Positions 44,560 through 53,304 of a DNA stretch of 64,000 nt are shown here, piece after piece. The stretch's first letter is position 1; each line of letters starts with the position of its first letter. The stretch is from Methylobacterium sp. WSM2598 (lineage in GTDB: Bacteria > Pseudomonadota > Alphaproteobacteria > Rhizobiales > Beijerinckiaceae), in NCBI RefSeq assembly GCF_000379105.1, contig NZ_KB900609.1:1301347-1365346 (forward strand), in the 5' to 3' direction. Position numbers and translations under genes: made by a program. The notes beneath the pieces are model-generated. The model saw only the letters and a list, made by a program, of their open reading frames with translations. It was not told where the DNA came from and searched no databases.

Positions 44560-45414
44560 ATGACCCTTGCGATCACCGAGGCGACGCGCGCGCGGCTCGA
44601 CCGGGAGTACAATGCCCGCGCCAGCGTCCCGAGCTTCGAGGCCGAGTACGCCCGCTACGTCGCGGCCAGCGAGGAGGCGGTCTCCACCCTGGAGCGGATC
44701 CCCGACCTGACCTACGACCCGGTCTCCGGGGAGCGGCTCGACCTCTACCCGGCCGGGCCCGGCACGCCGGTCTTCCTGTGGATCCACGGCGGCTACTGGC
44801 GCGCCCTGTCGAAGGACGACAACGCCTTCGCGGCCTCGGGCCTCGTCCCGCGCGGCGTCTCGGTGGCGGTGCTGAACTACGCGCTGGCACCCGCGGTCAG
44901 CCTCGACGAGATCGTGCGCCAGACCCGCGCCGCCGTCGCGTGGCTGCACGGCCAGGCCGCCCGGTTCGGCCTCGACGGCCGGCGCATCCATGTCGGGGGC
45001 TCCTCGGCCGGGGGGCATCTCGGCGGCATGCTGCTGGCGGAGGGCTGGCAGGACCGGTTCGGGCTGCCGCCGGACGTCGTCGCCTCGGCCCTGCTGCTCT
45101 CCGGCCTGATGGACCTGGAGCCGCTGCGCCACACCCACATCAATGCCTGGATGGGGCTCGACGCCGCCTCCGCCCGGCGCAACAGCCCCCTGCACCTGAT
45201 CCCGCGCCGCACCCGGGCGCTGCTCCTGCCCGCCGTGGGCGGCCTGGAGAGCGACGCCTTCAAGGAGCAGACCGCCGCCTATGCCGGGGCGTGGCGCGCG
45301 GCGGGCCACCGCCTGCGCGAGGTCGCGATGCCGGGCTACCACCATTTCGACATCGCGCTCAGCCTGCGCGAGCCCGACGGCAGCCTGGTCCGGGCCTTCG
45401 TGGAGGCGCTCTGA
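44560..45414 (+). CDS. Alpha/beta hydrolase (kynurenine formamidase/BD-FAE-like esterase)
   Basis: A serine hydrolase of 284 residues. The oxyanion motif is LWIHGGYWRALSKDD and the nucleophile elbow is HVGGSSAGGHLGGML. A likely acid is the Asp in SDAFKEQ, and the His is in MPGYHHFDIAL. The start EYNARASVPSFEAEYARYVAASEEA matches the formamidase-like group. No tryptophan-degradation genes are near, so the natural substrate is open. It is the first intact gene beyond the truncated monooxygenase. Confidence 0.87.
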   Translation: MTLAITEATRARLDREYNARASVPSFEAEYARYVAASEEAVSTLERIPDLTYDPVSGERLDLYPAGPGTPVFLWIHGGYWRALSKDDNAFAASGLVPRGVSVAVLNYALAPAVSLDEIVRQTRAAVAWLHGQAARFGLDGRRIHVGGSSAGGHLGGMLLAEGWQDRFGLPPDVVASALLLSGLMDLEPLRHTHINAWMGLDAASARRNSPLHLIPRRTRALLLPAVGGLESDAFKEQTAAYAGAWRAAGHRLREVAMPGYHHFDIALSLREPDGSLVRAFVEAL

Positions 45415-45445
45415 GCGGCGGGCCGCGGCGCGCCCGGCCCGCCGC

Positions 45446-45721
45446 TCAGGCGGGCGGGTGCCGCTCCGGCCGCTCCGGCCGCACCAGCCAGGTGACCGAG
45501 GCGTAGGCCCCGAGCCAGGAGCCGAGGGCCGCGAACGCCACGTAGACCGGGTTCTCCGTGTAGCTGATGACCGCGAAGGCCGAGAGCAGGTACCAGGCCG
45601 CACTCCAATTGGCCGCCTGGACGCGCCGCCTCGCCACCACGGCCGCGTTGAAGAACACGTAGGCCGCGTCCGTGACGGCGGTCGCCGCGACGACGCCGAG
45701 GGCGATCACAGGGTCGATCAT
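45446..45721 (-). CDS. Small integral membrane protein of unknown function
   Basis: 91 residues with three predicted helices: an N-terminal one (IDPVIALGVVAATAVTDAAYVFF), then NWSAAWYLLSAFAVISY, then YVAFAALGSWLGAYASVTW. A basic loop VVARRRVQ lies after the first. Similar short proteins occur in many alphaproteobacteria and phage-rich regions without assigned role. ATG 45721 begins the first helix directly; longer frames upstream look non-coding. Confidence 0.65.
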   Translation of the reverse strand: MIDPVIALGVVAATAVTDAAYVFFNAAVVARRRVQAANWSAAWYLLSAFAVISYTENPVYVAFAALGSWLGAYASVTWLVRPERPERHPPA

Positions 45722-45954
45722 GAGCTGGTCCGGTCCGTGGCGCGCGATGCCGTGCCGATGATAGCGATTCGCCGTCCCGCCGGAGGAGCGCGCGGTCGGG
45801 ATCTCCCGGACGCCCGGACCCGGCCATCGCACCGGCCGAAGCGGTAGCTCGGGGGCAAAATGCTCCCGAACGAGGCTACCTGCACAATTTTCTACCAAGC
45901 CGGCTTGGAGGCGGGGGAAAGGCCGCTAGGCTCCGCTCACCTGGACAAAAGAAA

Positions 45955-46036
45955 GGCCGCCCTCGCGAGCGGCCCGAAGTCTAGGGAGGAAACGCCCAAG
46001 GAGGGCAGCACGGCCGCGACGCCATCGCGGCCGTGC
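45955..46036 (+). ncRNA. Candidate structured RNA (three consecutive hairpins)
   Basis: Hairpin A is GGCCGC/GCGGCC (45955-45974). A CGAAGTCTAGGGAGGAAACG linker follows, then hairpin B, GCCC-AAGGA-GGGC (45994-46006), then hairpin C, GCACGGCCGCGA/TCGCGGCCGTGC (46008-46036), a perfect 12-bp stem. The AGGGAGGAAACGCCC linker seems familiar from other Rhizobiales genomes, but I cannot name a family. It is intergenic; the strand is chosen because the linker reads as purine-rich, and it is uncertain. Confidence 0.45.
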
Positions 46037-46217
46037 GAGTCTTAGTATGCCACGTTGCGGCGCACAAAATCAATCAGACGTTGGTGTAGGTCAGCCATGC
46101 ATGGGCAGCGTGGCTGTTCCCGCGCGCCGTGCCCGCGCGGGACCGGGCGCCCGGCGGGCGCGGCCCGTGTTGCAACTGCCGATTGATGAGATTCGCGATC
46201 GATGCGAACGGGCATGG

Positions 46218-46338
46218 TCCGGGCTCCGCTTGATCGCAGCGGATCCCGGCTCACGCGCCTGCGCGGCGCCTGAGCGACGCCGACATCCGCATGGCCGAAA
46301 TGGGAGATGGCGAAGCCATCAACCGGATGGCGGATGAG
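46218..46338 (+). repeat. Dispersed two-hairpin palindromic repeat, copy 3
   Basis: The first hairpin, CCGGGCTCCGC against GCGGATCCCGG (46219 onward), carries one mismatch that would be a wobble pair in RNA. The linker is GCGCGGCGCCTGAGCGACG. The second hairpin starts CGACATCCGCATGG and keeps the inner GATGGC-GAA-GCCATC stem, as in copy 1. It lies just beyond the stop codon of the heme receptor gene. Confidence 0.8.
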
Positions 46339-46353
46339 ACGTGACCGTCGGCA

Positions 46354-48507
46354 TCAGCGCGTGGCGAACGCGATGGTGAGCGCGGCTTTGGCGGTCAGGC
46401 CCGGGCTCTGCAGCAGGTTGAGGTATTGCGTGTAGCGCCTGTCGAGCGCGTTCTGGACGATGACGTCGGCCCGGACGCGATCGTCGAAGCGGTAGCAGGC
46501 GAAGAGGTCGACGACGCCGTAGCCCTTCGTCGCCAGGATGGTCGCGCCGGCCGGCACGGCCCGGCGCGCCTCCACGACGGTGAGGCGGCCCCCGAGCGTG
46601 AGGCGCTCGCCCAGGAAGCGCAGTCCCAGGGTCGCGCTGATCCGGTCCGGCGGCACCGTCAGGAGCGTCTCGCGGGTCGCCGCGTCGCGCCCGTCGGTGT
46701 GGGTCGCCGCGAGCGAGACGAAGCCCCCGCCCCAATCGTAGGCGCCCTCCAGCTCGACGCCGGAGAGGTCCGCGCGGGCGACGTTGCGGTACTGCAGCGA
46801 CCGAACCGGGATCACGCACGGAAACCGCCCCGCGCCGCGCGCGCAGGCCGAGGCCGGCAGGCCGGGAAGCGCCGGCACGAGATAGGTCGGGCCGACCGGC
46901 CCGACGGCGATGAAATCGTCGATGCCGGTCGAGAACACGCTGAGCTTGGCCCTGAACGTGTCGCCGGGCCGAAGCAGATCGCCGGAGGCGAGGTTGACGC
47001 CGCCCTCGATGGTGCGCGCCACCTCCGGCCGGAGCGCCGGATTGGGCAGGAGGGTGAAGGCCGGGAAGGGGTGGATGCCCTGCACCAGGGCCTCGGTGAT
47101 CGAGGGGGCGCGATAGCCCTCCGCGTAGGTCCCGAAGACCGTGATCCCGGTGAGGGGCGTGACGCCGACCGTGATCCTCGGAGAGAGGCGCTCACCGCGG
47201 GCGTGCACGGCGCCGCCGGACAATGCGTAGCGGTCGTAGCGGAGCGCCCCGACCACGCGCAGCCACGAGGAATAGCCCACCTCATCCTGGACGAACGCTC
47301 CCGCGAGCCTGCGGGTGCCGGACGGGGTGAAGGCGGCCCCGAAGCCGCCCGCCCGGTCGTCCGTCTCGACGCGGTCGAGCACGGAATCCCCTCCCAGCGT
47401 CAGCCGGTGGCTCAGCGCCCAGGTGTCGAATCGGGCCGAGTTGTGGATGTCGAGGCCCGAGGTCGCGATGTCGTAGTCGATGCGATTGCCCGGACGCGCG
47501 CCGAGACCGCCGTAGAGGCCGCTCGGCGCGTCGGAGAGGAAGGTCAGGAGGTCGTGCGTCGAGGTCCGGTAGACCTTGGCGTCGAGGTCGATCAGCGGCA
47601 CGTCAGGTCGGGCGAACCGGTAGCCGAAGGTGTAGGTGTCGGCCTGCACCCTGTTGGCGAAGCGGGCCCCCGCCTGGCCGGTACCGGCATTGGCGAAGTC
47701 GAAATCCTGGATCAGGGCGGTGCCGCTGATCTCGTGGCCCTCGGCGGGCCGCAGATTGGCCTTGAGGAGGCCCGCGGTCAGCGCGCTGCCGGTGTCGCGC
47801 ACCAGGGTGCCGGAACCGTCGCGGTAGGGATCGGCGTGGCGCGAGACGAACTGGCCGAACAGGTCCGCGGCCGGGCCGATGCGGGCGCCGAGCGCCGTCG
47901 TGCTCACGAATCGCTGCCCGTTGCCGCCGAACCCCCATCTCTGCACCGCGCCCATCGTCTCGTCCGGCGTCAGGATGTCGTCGATCGCGCGCGTGCGGAA
48001 CGCGACCACGCCGCCGATCGCGCCGGAGCCGTAGAGGGTGGAGGCGGGCCCGCGCGTGACGTCGACCCCGCCGACGAGTTCCGGATCGAGGTAGAACACG
48101 CCGTTGGCGCTGTGCCCGGAGGTCTGGAAATCCTGGCGGGCGCCGTCCACCAGCACGTTGACCCGCCCGAAATCCTGCAGCCCGCGGATGTTGATCGCCT
48201 GGGCCGGATCGTTCTGGTTCTCCTGCGTCGTCACGCCGGGCACGTCGCGCAGCAGGTCGGACAGGCGGCTCGGCTGGATCCGGTCGATCTGCGCGCGGGT
48301 GACCACGCTCGTCCCCGACAGGGCGGCGATGGCCGGCGCCTCGGTCCTCGTGGAGGTCACCGAAATCGTGTCGAGGGCGATCGGGGCATCGGTCCGGGCC
48401 GCCGGGGCGGGCGCCGCCGCATCCCGCGCCTGAGCGGACGCGACGGCGAGGAGGGAGAGGCCGGCCGCGAGACCGGAACGGCGGGACGGAAGGCAGCGGA
48501 CGATCAT
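46354..48507 (-). CDS. TonB-dependent heme/hemoglobin-type outer-membrane receptor
   Basis: A 717-residue TonB receptor. A signal peptide (SGLAAGLSLLAVASAQA) is followed by a TonB-box/plug start at APIALDTISVTSTRTEAPA. The plug motif is NIRGLQDFGRVNVLVDGARQDFQTSGH, as in heme/transferrin-type receptors. The barrel has FGTYAEGYRAPSITEALVQG (a FRAP-like box) with LLPNPALRPEVARTIE, the NPNL-type segment that in heme receptors flanks the heme His. It ends with aromatic/Arg AFATR. ATG 48507 gives the signal peptide. It is divergent from a heme-monooxygenase-like gene, which supports heme uptake. Confidence 0.87.
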   Translation of the reverse strand: MIVRCLPSRRSGLAAGLSLLAVASAQARDAAAPAPAARTDAPIALDTISVTSTRTEAPAIAALSGTSVVTRAQIDRIQPSRLSDLLRDVPGVTTQENQNDPAQAINIRGLQDFGRVNVLVDGARQDFQTSGHSANGVFYLDPELVGGVDVTRGPASTLYGSGAIGGVVAFRTRAIDDILTPDETMGAVQRWGFGGNGQRFVSTTALGARIGPAADLFGQFVSRHADPYRDGSGTLVRDTGSALTAGLLKANLRPAEGHEISGTALIQDFDFANAGTGQAGARFANRVQADTYTFGYRFARPDVPLIDLDAKVYRTSTHDLLTFLSDAPSGLYGGLGARPGNRIDYDIATSGLDIHNSARFDTWALSHRLTLGGDSVLDRVETDDRAGGFGAAFTPSGTRRLAGAFVQDEVGYSSWLRVVGALRYDRYALSGGAVHARGERLSPRITVGVTPLTGITVFGTYAEGYRAPSITEALVQGIHPFPAFTLLPNPALRPEVARTIEGGVNLASGDLLRPGDTFRAKLSVFSTGIDDFIAVGPVGPTYLVPALPGLPASACARGAGRFPCVIPVRSLQYRNVARADLSGVELEGAYDWGGGFVSLAATHTDGRDAATRETLLTVPPDRISATLGLRFLGERLTLGGRLTVVEARRAVPAGATILATKGYGVVDLFACYRFDDRVRADVIVQNALDRRYTQYLNLLQSPGLTAKAALTIAFATR

Positions 48508-48997
48508 CACGGGTTCCGCGAAGCATGACGCAGAGGCATGGGGCCGGCCCGCTGCGGGAAGGCGCGCCGGCGGGCCGGCGCCGACATGCGGACTTCCATG
48601 CCCTAAAGTCAATTAATGTCCGCGTGCATCGACTTGATGCAATCCGAAACATCTTCTGAGCAAGACTGGAATCTTTCCAGGATAAAGATCGGCATCGTCG
48701 CGCCGTTGCGCCAGGGCAAGGCGTGATGCCGCCGCGTCCGCATCCGCGTGGCCGGCTCATCCCCTGGGGTGCCGTCGGTGCCCGACCCGTCCTCCTCGTC
48801 CCGCCGGGCCCTTGCCGCGTTCCGGCAGCGAGACATCGTCGAGAAGGTTCGCAGTTGAGAATGGATCTACTTCAAAGATAGGATGGCGATCTCGCCTGTT
48901 TCGGCGAGATCTTTCCTCGCCGGGCAAGTTGAGCTGGGCCGCGCGTGGGGCCGATGCGGCGCCGCGGATCGGACGGTGCTCCTCGACAATCATCGCC
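48508..48997. promoter_or_regulatory. Divergent promoter region of the heme genes with TGCATC-N5-GATGCA palindrome
   Basis: About 490 bp with an unusually AT-rich part at 48600-48690. TGCATC (48625-48630) and GATGCA (48636-48641) form a perfect inverted repeat with a 5-bp spacer, 118 bp before the receptor start. It is suitable as an iron- or heme-responsive operator. I do not see a canonical Irr or Fur box. Confidence 0.45.
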
Positions 48998-49324
48998 ATG
49001 AACCGGTTCCAGGTGCCGAAGGATCGGGCGGAGGCCTTCGAGCAGGTGTGGCCGACGCGGGAGAGCAGGCTCCGCGAGCGTCCGGGCTTCGTCGCCCTCC
49101 ACATGCTGCGCGGCCTCGTGCGCGAGGACCACATCCTCTCCGCGTCCCACACCGCCTCGGCGTCGCGCGCCGCGTTCGAGGATTGGACGCGCTCCGAGCC
49201 GTTCCGCCTCGCCCATGCCCGGGAGGCCGGGGCGCAGCCGCTGACCCTCTTCCATCCCGAGTTCGAGGGCGTCGAGGTCGTCCGGACCCTCGCCGATCCG
49301 GCCGCCCGCGGCCCGGCCGCGTGA
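48998..49324 (+). CDS. Small ABM-fold heme-degrading monooxygenase-like protein (HmuQ/HmuD type)
   Basis: A 108-residue antibiotic-biosynthesis-monooxygenase-fold protein. The sequence MNRFQVPKDRAEAFEQVW, then RPGFVALHMLRG, the ASHTASASRAAFEDWTRSEPFRLAHA segment and the C-terminal LTLFHPEFEGVEVV follow rhizobial HmuQ/HmuD heme oxygenases. Those proteins release iron from heme and are encoded next to heme receptors, as here. The conserved His lies in the FRLAHA segment. The ribosome site is weak and the start could be a few codons upstream. Confidence 0.75.
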   Translation: MNRFQVPKDRAEAFEQVWPTRESRLRERPGFVALHMLRGLVREDHILSASHTASASRAAFEDWTRSEPFRLAHAREAGAQPLTLFHPEFEGVEVVRTLADPAARGPAA

Positions 49325-49441
49325 CGGCCCGGCACGGCGGGGACGACGGCGCCCGGGCGGTCGCGGGTGCGCCGCCGGCGGGGGAGGGGAGTGCGCCCGC
49401 CCGGAGCCGGGCGCCGCCGCCCGGCCCGCCGCGGCCGACGC

Positions 49442-50815
49442 TCAGGCGCCGAGGAGGCCGCCGAAGGGGTGGAAGGCGACGGGCTCGCCCGGGGCGCCCG
49501 AAGCGAGGCTGGCCGGCACCTCGACGAAGCCGTCGGCCTCCACGAGCGGCGCGAGGCGGGCCGAGGTGCTCCCGAGCAGGGCGAGCGCCGGACCCTGCGG
49601 GCCGGGCACGAGGCGCGCCGGCATGAACTCGGTGCGGCCCGGCTTGCGCCGGAACGCGTGCGCGAGCGGCAGCGGGAGGCCCTGCGGCCTCGCGAAGTCG
49701 CGGCCCTCGAGCCGCGCCAGCATCGCGCGTCCGAGGAGCGAGAAGGACACCAGGGCCGAGACCGGGTTGCCGGGCAGGCCGAGACAGGCCGCCGCGCCGA
49801 TCCGGCCGACCACGGCGGGCTTGCCCGGTTTCAGGTCGAGCGCCAGCGTCTCCCCCGTCCCGCCGGCCAGCCGGAGCGACCCCGCCGCGTGGTCCTCCTC
49901 GCCGACGGAGGCCCCGCCCGTCGTCACGACGAGGTCGGCCCGCGCCGCCAGGTCGCGCAGCGCCCGCGCCAGCGCGGCGGGCTCGTCCCGCACCCGGCCC
50001 CCGTCCACGACCTCCAGGCCCATGCCGCCGAGGAGCGCGATCAGCATCGGCCGGTTCGTGTCGAAGGTGCCGCTGTCCTCGCGCCCGTCCTCGCCGGGCC
50101 CGCGCAGCTCGTTGCCGGTCGAGAGCACCGCGACGCGGAGCCGGCGCCGCACGCGCACCGTCCCGATGCCCTGCGCCGCCAGGAGCGCGATGCGGCGCGG
50201 GTCGAGCAGGGTTCCCGCCGCCGCGAGCCCGTCGCCGGGCATCACGTCCTCGCCCCGGCGGCGCACGTGATCGCCGGGCGCCACGGTCCCGCCGAGCCGG
50301 AGGGCGTCCCCCGAGACCGTCGCATGCTCCTGCATCACGACGGCGTCGGCTCCGGGCGGGAGGGGGGCGCCCGTGAAGATGCGCGCGGCGATCCCGGGCG
50401 CGAGCGCCTCGCCGGCCTCGCCCGCGGCGATGCGTCCGCGCACCCGCAGGACCGTGCCGGCCGCGAGGCCCTGGCCGGCCGCCACCGCGTAGCCGTCCAT
50501 GGCCGAGCGGTCGGAGGGCGGGCAGGCGCGGGCGGCCCGGACGGGCTCGGCCAGGACCCGGCCCGAGGCCAGCGCCAGCGCCACGGTCTCGGCCTCGGTC
50601 ACCGGGCGGCAGGCGGCGGCGGCCCGCGCGCAGGCCTCCTCCAGCGGCAGCAGCGCCGCCGGCGCGGCTGCGCCGTCCGCGCCCGCGCGGGGCCGCGCGG
50701 CCTTGGCGCGCGCCGCCGGGCGGGCGGGCCGGGCGCCCGCCGGCGCGACGCGGCCGGCGCGCTCGTCCGCGGGGCCCCGGTACGGGGCGGGTTCGGCGCG
50801 GGCTGGTTCGATCAT
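49442..50815 (-). CDS. moeA: Molybdopterin molybdotransferase
   Basis: Inserts molybdate into adenylylated molybdopterin, the last step of Mo-cofactor formation. It has 457 residues; about 50 N-terminal residues are a Pro/Ala/Arg-rich extension not usual for MoeA. Family motifs are SDRSAMDGYAV, the RIFTGAPLPPGADAVVMQE loop, RRRGEDVMPGD, the VLSTGNEL segment, FDTNRPML, VTTGGASVGEEDH and LGLPGNPVSALVSF. GAGGAGA precedes ATG 50815. It runs in the same direction as nnrU and hemA, which together suggests service to respiratory Mo enzymes. Confidence 0.93.
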   Translation of the reverse strand: MIEPARAEPAPYRGPADERAGRVAPAGARPARPAARAKAARPRAGADGAAAPAALLPLEEACARAAAACRPVTEAETVALALASGRVLAEPVRAARACPPSDRSAMDGYAVAAGQGLAAGTVLRVRGRIAAGEAGEALAPGIAARIFTGAPLPPGADAVVMQEHATVSGDALRLGGTVAPGDHVRRRGEDVMPGDGLAAAGTLLDPRRIALLAAQGIGTVRVRRRLRVAVLSTGNELRGPGEDGREDSGTFDTNRPMLIALLGGMGLEVVDGGRVRDEPAALARALRDLAARADLVVTTGGASVGEEDHAAGSLRLAGGTGETLALDLKPGKPAVVGRIGAAACLGLPGNPVSALVSFSLLGRAMLARLEGRDFARPQGLPLPLAHAFRRKPGRTEFMPARLVPGPQGPALALLGSTSARLAPLVEADGFVEVPASLASGAPGEPVAFHPFGGLLGA

Positions 50816-50896
50816 CGTGCGGTCTCCTCGTCGCGCAGGATCCATGGCCGGGACGCGGGGGCTCGACGCCGCGTCCGCGGGGGGCGTCGCGCCCGG

Positions 50897-51586
50897 TCAG
50901 CCGAGGGCCCGGAAGGAGGCCAGCGGGTCGGGCCCGATCAGCAGGGCGTGCCCCTGCGCCAGGAACCACGCATAGGCCGCGAGGGCCGCGGCGGCCGCGG
51001 GCAGCAGCGGGCGGACCGGTCCGAGGCGCGCGCGGCCGGCCAGGATGGCCGCGAAGGGGACGACCGAGGTGCCCCGGCTCAGCGCCCGCCACCGCTCCGC
51101 CCCGAGCCGGCGCCGCGCCTTCGCGTCGAGGAGGGCGAAGCCCGCGAGCGAGAACGCCGCCATCCCGCCGAACAGGACCACCGAGACGAGGTCGCCGTTG
51201 GGCGGGATGTGGGCCAGGGCCCAGATCAGGAAGCCCCACATCAGCGGGTGGCGGGTCACCGCCGTCACCGGGCCCGGCTCCGCCCCGGCGCGCAGGGAGA
51301 CGGAGAGCGGGTTGGCGGCGAAGAGCCCGGCCGCGATGAGGAAGAGCGCGACGGGCATCAGGGCGAGCGGCACGGCCCATTGCCAGCGCGCCGGCTCCCA
51401 CAGCGCCACCGTCCCGGCGCGCCGCGCGGCGACGATCAGCCACGCGAGCAGGGCGAGCGACAGCGCCGAATAGGCGACGAGGTACGCGCGGCGGCCGAGG
51501 CGCGCCACGAGCCGGCCGCGCAGGCGCGGGACGGCCGGGACCGAGTGGGCCACCAGGAAGGTCGCGAGGGCGGCGGCGAATTCCAT
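50897..51586 (-). CDS. nnrU: NnrU family membrane protein
   Basis: About 229 residues with six or seven hydrophobic segments. Family marks are the N-terminal FLVAHSVPAVPRLRGRLVARLGRRAY, VTRHPLMWGFLIWALAHI, and DAKARRRLGAERW. NnrU is required for nitrite/nitric oxide reduction phenotypes in Rhodobacter; related proteins are isomerase-like methyltransferase-fold membrane proteins. It lies 67 bp downstream of hemA and 81 bp upstream of moeA, on the same strand, so it may belong to a low-oxygen unit with them. A GGAGGAG sequence fits either GTG 51589 or ATG 51586. Confidence 0.88.
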   Translation of the reverse strand: MEFAAALATFLVAHSVPAVPRLRGRLVARLGRRAYLVAYSALSLALLAWLIVAARRAGTVALWEPARWQWAVPLALMPVALFLIAAGLFAANPLSVSLRAGAEPGPVTAVTRHPLMWGFLIWALAHIPPNGDLVSVVLFGGMAAFSLAGFALLDAKARRRLGAERWRALSRGTSVVPFAAILAGRARLGPVRPLLPAAAAALAAYAWFLAQGHALLIGPDPLASFRALG

Positions 51587-51653
51587 CACGGCACAGCTCC
51601 TCCGCCGGGGGCCGCGGCGGATTCCGGTCGCGCGGCGCGCATCGGCGGCTCCG

Positions 51654-52955
51654 CTACTCGGCCGCCTCGGCGAAGGCCGTGCCGGCCCGGGGCAGGCCGA
51701 GCGCGTCCCAGACCTCCACCAGCGCCGCCGTCAGCCGCGCGATGTCAGCCTCGTCGTGGAACGGCGACGGCGTGATCCGCAGGCGCTCCGTCCCCCGCGG
51801 CACCGTCGGGTAGTTGATCGGCTGGATGTAGATCCCGTGCCGCTCCAGCAGCCGGTCCGCCGCCGCCCTGCAGCGCTCCGCATCCCCCACCATCACCGGC
51901 ACGATGTGCGTCGGCGTCGCCAGAACCGGAAGACCCGCCCCCGCCAGCGCCGCCTTCGTGCGCGCCGCCTGGCGCTGATGCGCCGCCCGCTCCGCCCCCG
52001 AGCGCTTCAGGTGACGGATCGAGGCCGTCGCCGCCGCCGCGATCGCCGGCGGCAGCGCCGTGGTGAAGATGAAGCCCGGCGCGTGGCTGCGCACCGCGTC
52101 GCACAGCACCGCGCTCCCGGCGATGTAGCCGCCCACCACCCCGAAGCCCTTGGCCAGGGTGCCCTCGATCACGTCGAGCCGGTGCATCACCCCGTCGCGC
52201 TCGGCGATCCCCGCCCCGCGCGGCCCGTAGAGCCCGACCGCGTGCACCTCGTCGATGTAGGTCATCGCCCCGTAGCGCGCGGCGAGGTCGCAGATCGCCG
52301 CGATCGGGGCGACGTCGCCGTCCATGGAGTAGACGCTCTCGAAGGCGATCAGCTTGGGCCGGGCGCCGGCCTCGGCCAGCAGCGCCTCGAGATGGGCGAG
52401 GTCGTTGTGGCGGAACACGCGCTTGTCGCAGCCGGACTGGCGCACGCCCTCGATCATCGAATTGTGGTTGTAGGCGTCGGACAGGATCAGGCAGTCGGGG
52501 ATCAGCCGGGCCAGGGTGGCGATGCCGGTCTGGTTGGAGACGTAGCCGGAGGTGAAGACCAGGGCGGCCTCCTTGCCGTGGAGGTCGGCGAGTTCGCGCT
52601 CGAGGTCGACCAGCGGGGAGGAGGTGCCGGCGATGTTGCGGGTGCCGCCGGCGCCGACGCCGCAGCGGGCGGCGGTCCGGGTGAGGGCCTGGACGACGTC
52701 GGGGTGCTGGCCCATGCCGAGGTAGTCGTTGGAGCACCAGACGGTGATGTCGCGGCAGCTGCCGTCGGGCAGGCGCCGGCGGGCGACCGGGAAGCGGCCG
52801 GCGACGCGCTCGATGTCGGCGAAGACGCGGTAGCGGCGCTCGTCGTGCAGGCGGTCCACGGCGGAGCGGAAGATGGCCTGGTAGTCCGGGCCGCTCCCGG
52901 CACGCGGCGGGCTTGCCGGGCGGGCACTCGTCGCGTGCACGGACGCGTAGGGCAT
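51654..52955 (-). CDS. hemA: 5-aminolevulinate synthase
   Basis: Condenses glycine and succinyl-CoA, the first step of alphaproteobacterial tetrapyrrole synthesis. The 433-residue PLP enzyme has [62 protein letters not shown], the [18 protein letters not shown] aspartate region, and the PLP lysine in [17 protein letters not shown]. The C-terminal [19 protein letters not shown] is intact. It is somewhat longer at both ends than the Rhodobacter enzyme. A perfect FNR/FixK box lies about 130 bp upstream, so low oxygen probably induces it. Confidence 0.96.
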   Translation of the reverse strand: MPYASVHATSARPASPPRAGSGPDYQAIFRSAVDRLHDERRYRVFADIERVAGRFPVARRRLPDGSCRDITVWCSNDYLGMGQHPDVVQALTRTAARCGVGAGGTRNIAGTSSPLVDLERELADLHGKEAALVFTSGYVSNQTGIATLARLIPDCLILSDAYNHNSMIEGVRQSGCDKRVFRHNDLAHLEALLAEAGARPKLIAFESVYSMDGDVAPIAAICDLAARYGAMTYIDEVHAVGLYGPRGAGIAERDGVMHRLDVIEGTLAKGFGVVGGYIAGSAVLCDAVRSHAPGFIFTTALPPAIAAAATASIRHLKRSGAERAAHQRQAARTKAALAGAGLPVLATPTHIVPVMVGDAERCRAAADRLLERHGIYIQPINYPTVPRGTERLRITPSPFHDEADIARLTAALVEVWDALGLPRAGTAFAEAAE

Positions 52956-53083
52956 TGCGTTCTCCTCGATGGGGCGGCCGGGCCGCTCGGCCCGAGGGGC
53001 GGGCCGGGCGGGGGCGCCGCCACGGCCTCGCCCGAGCCGGGGACCCCGAGAGCGGATCCTGACCGCCGCGCGCCGCGCCCGCG

Positions 53084-53097
53084 TTGATGTCGATCAA
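53084..53097. promoter_or_regulatory. FNR/FixK-type box TTGAT-N4-ATCAA
   Basis: TTGAT (53084-53088), GTCG, ATCAA (53093-53097): a perfect match to the FNR/FixK consensus. It lies 129 bp before the hemA ATG and 207 bp before the divergent protease ATG. HemA genes of Bradyrhizobium and Rhodobacter are known to be under this type of control. The rest of the 349-bp intergenic region (52956-53304) shows no gene. Confidence 0.8.
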
Positions 53098-53304
53098 TCG
53101 GTGCTGCGGTGTCGGTCAATCTCCCCGGCCGGGGGCCGGGGGCCGCCCGGGCCGGACCGCGCCGAATCCCGGCCGGGTCTCTGTCGCTTGCGCCCGCCCG
53201 TCCGACAAGGCCGGTGGGGGCTGCCGCATTCCCTCCGCACGGACGCCGCGCGACCGTCCGGACAGGTTCGCTCGGCCCTGCCCACGCGAAGGATAGGCGA
53301 CGTC

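Noticed and set aside
46042..46098. An 18-codon minus-strand peptide (starting MADLHQRLIDF) with lower GC than its surroundings
   Set aside because: It may be the end of a decayed mobile-element gene, but it is too short to assign and has no clear ribosome site; kept only as a note to the structured RNA finding.
48812..48997. Upstream extension of the heme monooxygenase-like gene
   Set aside because: The added residues resemble no family member and the region is an AT-rich promoter area; the ATG at 48998 matches the family N-terminus.
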